Shown: positions 47,401-56,400 of the stretch, one piece after another
Numbering within the stretch: position 1 is the stretch's first letter
Layout of the letters: each line of letters opens with the position of its first letter
DNA from: Anticarsia gemmatalis
Lineage: Eukaryota; Arthropoda; Insecta; Lepidoptera; Erebidae
Assembly (NCBI RefSeq): GCF_050436995.1
Contig: NC_134763.1
Span: forward strand, 868,001 to 932,000
DNA length: 64,000 nt
Direction of reading: 5' to 3'
Translations under genes and position numbers: made by a program
The notes under the pieces: generated by a model
Seen by the model: only the letters and a program-made list of their open reading frames with translations
Databases searched by the model: none
Told to the model about the DNA's origin: nothing

Positions 47401-50400
47401 GCCACAGAGGAAAACTACCCTAATTATTCAATATATCTGACTTCAATGAAAGGAATCATGGTTTAATTTTGAAAAGGAAAACTTCGCTTTCGAATACCTG
47501 AAATCAAACTTTCAACATAGAAAAAAACATATCAAGACACTATTTCACTTAGCCAATCGATAGGTCATTAATGAAAATAAGATCCTTCAAACACACATAA
47601 TATCTTAAAACAAAGGAACACCCTGAAATTCAGCATTTTGTACTGATTTGACAAATAGAATGCACTGTTTTGTGTATCGTATACACAATTAAATGCTTAT
47701 ATTATTATGCTATTTTAAAGTTATATCTGACTTCCTCTAACTAAATTGCGGGTTAAAACCAATATTTATATAATTAACGACAAATGCGGCTATAATGTAA
47801 TGTGTTAACATCAATAAACGTTACCACATAGCCTCAGGTTACATACGTTCAACCCCTCGTGCAGGGTTGATTGTGTCATTACAGGAGCGATTCACTTACG
47901 ATCATGTCGCGCCGCAAGGCATTGTAACCTAAGTAACTATGCGAAAGTGTGTTGTTCTACGTGAGAATGGCTTTACAGATTTGGGTGAAATTTTGTGGGT
48001 GTAAAATTATGTCCCGGGGAAGACTAGTTTCTTTGTGTTTTTCAGTAAATTTGAGTTATAACTACTGGTTAAAGCTAGAATTAATCATAATTTTCATGGA
48101 AATATCATCCAGGCAACCATAGATGTAGAGAAATGTTTAGATGTAAAAAGGGTAGCAAGAATGAAATAAATATCGAAAAAGTTACTCCCCGGTTTCTGAG
48201 GTACATTTAGCGGTATTTTATCTATTAAATAGCGTATAAAACTCATTTAAAAAAACGCTATTGAATAGATAAACTACCGCTAAATGTACTCAGAAACCGG
48301 GGGTAAATGATGTTATGTGTTAACATCAATAAACGTTACCACATAGCCTGAGGTTATATTCTGTTCACCCCCTCGTGCAGGGTTGATTGTGTAATTACAG
48401 CAACGATTCACTTACGATCATGTCGCGCCGCAAGGCATTGTGACTTGGAGTTATTTTGATTTGTGGGCGGAGTGTGGCTTGGTAACTTACACCCTTAAGT
48501 TACTGATAAGTGTAGGCATTTTAACTGTTGCACTGTTCAAGGCTTCATCATAATATTATGTTTATTATATTATATTATTGTGAGAAGCTCGTAGCCAAGT
48601 AATAACAGCCACATAGACTGATTTCTGAGGTAAAGTTCCTAGCCGAGGTTGTTTTGTAGACGGGTGACCATGTTATAGATACCGAGATCCTCCGTGTTTA
48701 GGAAGGCACGATAAATTGTGGCTATCATGTTCGAGGATCTTTGACAGTTGTCAGAAGTCCGAGACTGAAAGCCGACTCAATCTCAATGTGCTCCAATCCA
48801 ACTGGCTGCACATGTATTTAGATAAACACGTGGAAAGAAGGCTTTATTATCCCTTGCCATGTAACGGGTAGGTAAGATCCTTAGAATAATAAACTATATA
48901 ACTCTGAACAACTAAGCATTACTGGACAAAAAAAAATATCTTGACCCAGGATTCGAACCCGAGACCTATGCGTGATAGTCGCATAGTCGCACCACAGATG
49001 CAGTCAAAACAAATTACTATAGTCCCTAAAACCACCCTTAAATTAAGGGTTAACGATCAACTCTTGTAAAACACGTTACCTCCGGCTATGAAATTATTGA
49101 AGTTTAACTCCTCCCTTATAATGTATAGGGGTGTAAACTTGTACTACAGATTGTTGTCTAGCCCTTGTGGCTCAAGCCGCCTGAAGGCTTATGACTTGAC
49201 TTGACTGGTTTCATTGATTTAGTATGTCGTTTTTTTTAAGGACCTGATATGTAATATTGTTTGACAAAATAATTTTAACTGAATGTTTTAAAAAGTAATA
49301 AGTGTTCTAAGGTTTTTTCGTTTTATTTCGGGAGTTTTACTATATTCTACCTATAAGTAAAGAATAGTTCTTTTGCTAACTCTCATAAAAATAAGGCGTT
49401 TACCATTGTATACGATAAAAACTACCGCGAAAATGAATGACTATTATTCCTAAGACACTATTGTCACAACATTTTACTCCTACTTCCAAAAAACTATGTT
49501 TACTTCCTCAATTATCAAACAATAGGCGAATCCATCAACAACTCGCCTACACAACACTAAACAGATAATCACAGCGCATCACTATTAAAAAAAACAAAAT
49601 TACAAACCAATAGCCGACAAATGTATTCCATTCGAAATTCAAATTGGCCAATCGCTCGCATTCACGTTAAATAGCGCGCGAGAGCAAACAGGAAGTGCGT
49701 AGGGACGCGCCATTGTGTGTTGCCAGCTACGAAAATAATAATTATAGAGGGTTGCCAACAATGGGTTGGGATTTTTTTTAAATATCGTGGCTCAAGTGCT
49801 TCCTATAGAGGATTACGGATACAATGTCGGAAGTTTTTTTTAGTTGTTTTTTTTTCATTTTGTTACTCTTAACCAGGTGTTTTAATATGGGCTTAAAGCT
49901 TTTTACGTAATCGGATAAAGATATCGCCGATCTTTGAATGTGGGTTATTTTGCAGTGTTAAGTATTGTACTCTTTATTTTTTATAGCGATGAGTCCACTT
50001 GAAAGATACCTATTTATGGTGTAAAAAGTATTTTAAAAGGTTTGAATGTAGCTTGAATTTAAAAAATTTTTGGTCGAATTTTGCACTAAGGATTATATGA
50101 AGATTTTGTGAGTCTCCTAGCTCAGATATTAACATTAATTATGATCGATTTTGAGGCACTCTTAGCTAGTTGCGCTTGCCGGTTGATGTAAACGATCTGT
50201 GGGTTAAGCATCCTTTGGCGTTGTCATTGCATGGGTGGTATTTCAATGGAGTATCGATGTGATTTTGGGGACACGTAAAAAGTCGGATTTTGCTATTGTC
50301 ATTTAACTTAATAGTCATTCAGCCATGCTTAAGGCCTTCAGGTGGTTGAACAACTTTGACACTAGGTTGACCCAATCATCACATCTACGCATTGCAAAAA

Positions 50401-53400
50401 ACAATTAAAAATATTTACATCTTATGATACTATCTTTATTAATGAAATTATTTTAAGAGTAATAATTTCAACCTTTGATCAATCAAACCTAGAACCCAAT
50501 AATAATGCTTAATTCCCACTAAACCACCAAACCGATATCGCAATAAATTTCATATCGACTACTATCATCAAAAGTCACTTTAAAACGACTCCCAATTATA
50601 ATTAAATTAATCGAATATAAAAAATAGTATTATTATAACCTCTATAGCGGCGTGTTAAGGGTTGTTTTTGCATGGCATTAGGTAGTAGGCAGGGGATGAC
50701 GGCACACGGCCCAATTACCAGTTTCCTCCCCTATAAGGGGTAGAATTTAATTGAACACGGTTATTTTATTTCAAGATTGACGTGTGTATGTTTATGATTT
50801 AGAATGTATGGAGATAAGCAAATACGACAGCTCACTGGATACGAATTTAGGATTTATAATTCCTAGCAGAAGAAAAGTATTTCGAAGCAAACCTCTTGTA
50901 AATTGCTGGGATTAGCACCTGGGTGTTCAAATTTTCTCTTTTTACCACCTTCAAAAAAGGAGAGGCTACTATTTTTTATATAAATGGTTAAACAACATTT
51001 ATGCGAGGATCTAAAAAGTACTAATTTAGTGTATGTTTGAAGCTAAAGTCTTCAGTTATCTCCACGTTACATTTCATCATATTCGTTATAGCCCTGAAAC
51101 CGTTACAGATAGACATACTGATTTAGCATTTATAATATTCCTGTAGAATATGAAGATGAAGAGTAGACATTATGAATATCATTTAGAGACTTACGCGAGG
51201 CTTTGGTCATTTCATCCCGCTTAAAACTTATCCCGCGGGATAAGATGTCCACGTTAATATTTTTATTAATTTTCTTTAGTCAACTCATCCCACTATAAAC
51301 GAAAGGTAAAATGTACTGTATAATTTGAAATATTTGTACATTCGTGAACAAAAGTGTTTGTTTGTTTGTTATAGTTGCTATAAATGTGGTCTGAAGTTTA
51401 TTACAGTAGGAGATGAAGTTAAATAAATATTCTTTTTGTGTTTTAAGCTGTATATTCAAAAATGTCTGATGAATTAATAATTATTTCTCTATATATTACT
51501 CACTTATTTATCTATATATTTTATTTTCTTTCTTTTTGAAACGACAACTCCCGCTCTAAGAATTGCTCTTGTGTCCGGGGACTTTTAGAAACATACAAAC
51601 AATGGACACAAAGTACAACCAGACCCGAAACAATCATTTATGGAAAGCAAAAATAATTGTTCCGTGTCAACCCAGGACCTCCCGACGCGGTGGTATCGGC
51701 GTGGCGACTTAAACCACTGCGTGGCGCAGTGGTTTAGGAGGCAGTCAAATCAATATGCTTAATCGATAACATTTTGGACATTGAATTTGTGGCTTGGCGT
51801 GGCGGGCACGGCGAAGTGTTTATATATTTTTTGATATGCCCGTTCCATATTTCTACAACATTATTATATTCGCTTCGCCTTTGTTCCAAACTATGTTGGA
51901 GTCGGCTTCCAGTCTCCAAGATGCAGCTGGATACCAGCGTTTTACATGGAGCGACTGCCTATCTGACCTCCACAACCCAGTTATATTTCTACAACATTAT
52001 TTTGTCTTATTCATTTGCTGGAATTTACACCAACCTGAGAGTGCCGAATTTTCGAATAAGATTTTTTTTTCACACTGAGAATTAGCCCTAATGCGCGTGA
52101 ACCACTTTTTATCAAGTCTGTACAAATCGTAAAATATGTCAGCGGGATGAGTTGTCCGATTCAAAAATTGTACTAGGACAACTCATCCCGCGGGATGAGA
52201 TCGAGCGGGATGAGTTGACCAAAGCCTCACTTACGCTTGATCCTTCCGGCAGCCTGAAAACAATATCTCAAAATACAATATTATTATGATAAAAACAAGG
52301 AAACAAAAATAGTTGTTACGGGAATAGAGAATGGGTAGGGACGCAACGATATTACGGATGCTGGAGTCCGTACATAGAAAAGTGAACTACTATATTTAAT
52401 TAGATTTTTGAGTACCTACTTCTTCTTCTTATCGTATGGTTAGTGGTCAACCTAGCGTCAAAGTTGTTCAAGCCTTTGACCTTTGAGGTGGCTTAACGAC
52501 TGTTATCTTAGATCATAACAACCAGGACCGACTTTTTAACATGCCCTTCGAAGCACGAAGACGCCCAATTTAAATACCACTATACAGTCACCCATCTACG
52601 GAATGACCGCGCCAAGGGTTGCTTAACCCGGTTCTTTGGGAGTACCTACTTACATGCTTTCTTCTTCGTCAAATAATATCAGTGTAAGTACTATATTACT
52701 TCTGTTATCTGACTTACAGTAACGCGCTACATTCAGAGTCTGAACAGAAATAAATGTTAATTTATTTCTTTTAAATTAACAACTCCCAATGAGATAGACA
52801 TTTCCCTTCTTTTAATGTCACCACACACTCACGAAAATCTTTTCTATAAAAGTGAACGTAGCAATCGGGCTTTTGGTGGCTCTTGAGCTTTTAACCAGGG
52901 AATCTCGAACAACAATCACAAATAGAAATAATCTAATTTTAACGCAGTATTTTCAAAATGGTGACAGCTTTAGGAATATCGCCACTCAAATACGTACTGG
53001 AATTAAATATTCACATATTTTTTCTACTCTTTCTCACCTAAGCGATAATAGTGCCATTTAATTATTTATTTTAAACACATTAATATCTAAAAATGCTCCA
53101 ATAAATCTAAAACACAGACACAGCGAGCAAGTGAGCCGTGAACCAGTAGGTACCTCTCAGGTGCTGAACCCCAGTGCCGTTCCGTTTCACGTGCTTGAGC
53201 ACGCGTCGTCGTGCCTCTAATTACGCTCCGTCTGCGACAATGTCGAGTGGCGGCTCGTTTATTTTTTATCTGTGCTGCAGGGGGGATCCAAGATGGATGC
53301 TTCGTTATGCGTGATGCGTGATTTCTTACGTGTCGGTTGATTTTTTTTTTGGTTGGATTTTGCTAATTGATTGAGGATTGTTGTATAAATTCTTTCAATA

Positions 53401-56400
53401 TTTGTCAACATGTTGTTCTTCGTTAACTATTTCATCAGTTTGTCATATTGTCTATCGTATCGATGTGGTGTTAAAATGGCTTCTCTCTCCGCTATATTCT
53501 GGTAAATTATGCCACACACTATAAGTAAGCAGGCTTCTCTTAAAATAATACGTATTAAATACCTACTTACTTATTACTTTTATTAAAAAAGCTTATCTTA
53601 CATTTCGTAACTTTTCCCATTATCTATTTTTCTTGACGTTTCGGCTACACCTATGAACTGGCGAGCAGTCCATCACATACCGTTTTGACTACCAACTTAG
53701 TATTCATAAGCTTAAGATCTGCATTCTTTAAAACCACGCTTATTTCTCCTCAAAAAACATTAAACAAATCTACTAAATATATATCTTGATATTGGTATGA
53801 CTCACTATTCATAAACTTAAGATCTACAATTTTATAGAACCAAGTTTATTGTTTGCTCCAAAAATATACACAAAATTTTCAAAATATATATTTTGATATT
53901 GGTATGATCAAAAGCGCGGTGGTCCTGGGCAGGGAGCGCCGGGTGCTCGAGTTGTTCTCAGACGAGGAGTGAGACTTGTAATGAGACTGTAGCCGCCAGC
54001 GATACCGATGTCTCATTCAAACATCAAGGAAATATAACATTTCACGGTTTGCGTGACAACTTGGATACTTTATTGTTATTGTTATTTTGAAAGAAAGAGA
54101 GTAATGACAGGTCTTTTTTCTTTACCTAACTAAATTAAAACTAAATAAGACCTAGACGCTTTTTTTAAGTATCATGTGTTTATGAATGATTTGTCAGTTT
54201 TTAAGATATTATCAATTCTGTCTTTCTTAAAGTCCCTCAATATATTTGCGGATCGCACAAATAATTATTCCGTGTGGGATTCGAACCAACACGACCTCCC
54301 GACGCAGTGGTAGCAAGTGAGGCGACCATCTTAACCACTTAATGAAGGTCGTCAATAGCTCGACACTCTACTACCAGCTGGTAGACATTTGGACTTCGCA
54401 AATTTTTCATTTTTTTAAATTTTAATCAGCGCCTCTATCGGACTCCGTAAGAACTATTTTGGCAGGATATTTTAAATCAAACTCTCGATACTCGACAGTA
54501 CCTACTCTACATAATTGCGCAACATAACAGCAATACAAATGTTTTAAACTTAGTGTTATAATCCCGCCATATAACCAGTAGGTAGAAGAGCTACATAGTG
54601 TAAGGTAGGCGCTATAATTTGGGCGCGCGTCGCTCGTCGCTTTGACGCGAACGTGTCGCGCCGCGCCCATTAGGTGCCTATTATGTCTCAGACCTACACT
54701 TTTATTTTTACAACTGTGGAACATAAGGGTGGTTTTCCATTAGGTACTGCAGTTGTATGTTTAAGAGAAAAGTAGACGTTTGTTGTCGCAATAAAGACTG
54801 TGATTTGTATACAATACAAAAAAATATTATCACACATTATTATATACATTATTTATTCGGCTTGAATATTAAGAAAGAAATATGATAATAGCTAAAAAAC
54901 TTGAGAATTTTGTGGCAATTTTGAAAATTATTTTATTCTTTTGACACGTTTTGCTACAAACTGTTTGAAAGTTTGTTATTGGTATTGGGTACCCCAAAAT
55001 ATTACACAGATAATGGTAGATAGGAATAGATTCGATTAGGTTCCATGCTTTAAAAGTTTTGCGCCATTATAATATGCCTTACATTTACCAAACACCTTAC
55101 CTAGTTGGGTTTCAAAAAAATAACAGAATAAAATAATCAGTATAATATTATACTACCCAGTGAATACGTGCCTTTAAAGTGCAAGTTTCGGCTATATAAA
55201 AGGACTCTTGTGGAGTGAAAGAGGATTTTTTGACAGTTTCGCCGCCCCCAGGATTTGACTGTACAGTTTTACATAGATCCAGTCAGCGTTACTAACGAAA
55301 AAGGAATTAATTAAAGCTGTTTTTATGTAGATATTGTTTTTAACGTATACCTACTGTATTTCGTAGCTCAATTTTTTGATGGTGAAAATATCCTAAAGAA
55401 AAAAAAGTTCTATGTTCGTACTAGTAGTCTATGCAACTACGGATCATGAAGTGGAGGATTCTATTCCAGATTGGGGCAAAACGGTAAGTTTATTAATTTC
55501 TGTGAAATACTCTCAGTAGTAGTACTCACTACTTTGGTAATGTGCCCTGTACATGGGCATACATATTGGTGGCATGGTATAAAAACATTTTCTAAATAAT
55601 ATAAAATATTTTGACAATACAAAAAGGCCTAACCCGTCCCTCAATACGGAAGGAGACTCTTACTCAGGAGGGTGTAAATTTATTAAGACAAAAAAGTGAA
55701 ATTTGTTCACTCCTATTTAAAAGTTCCTGCAACACGGTATCTTCTTAATTCGTTTTTAAGAACAGTTAAGTAAAGTAAATATATTTTAAAAGCCTAAGGT
55801 TGTTACATTTACATTAAGTAATATACGTAGATACTTACTATCGTAGTTAGTAGTCTAGTACGGTGTGTAATAGTAGCCCCACGGTGGGCGCCAACAATGC
55901 GAGCTAATGGCGTCGCCTCGTTGCGCACTAGTCGGCACTAGTCACACTACACACGGTATTATTAACGTACCACCATTTATATACGTGTAATATATACATA
56001 TGTATTGTCTGTGTTTGTTATATATACTTTAGGTAGTATCATTTATAAGTGTCTAGCCCTATAAATGATATGAGGACTTTAGATATTTGATGGTGATATC
56101 TTTTAAGAAACGGTTTTAGAAACCTGTAATTAAAGAATAACCTGTAATGTACGATTTTAGGAAAGAGAGACTGTTATAGGTAGTATTAAGTAGTCTATTA
56201 TTGTTTTAAACAACTTTATTTTGTTATCAGCATTAATTATTTCTCACTTTACGAAAAGGTTTGGTGTTTTTGAGTCGGTAACTTCAATTTCTAATAAGAA
56301 GAATGTCAAAATCTGACAAAAGTGTACGTAATAAAAGCAGATTTTAACAGCTTAATAATATGACACCTATTTTATTTCCTTACTTTTCTGCAAACCGCAT

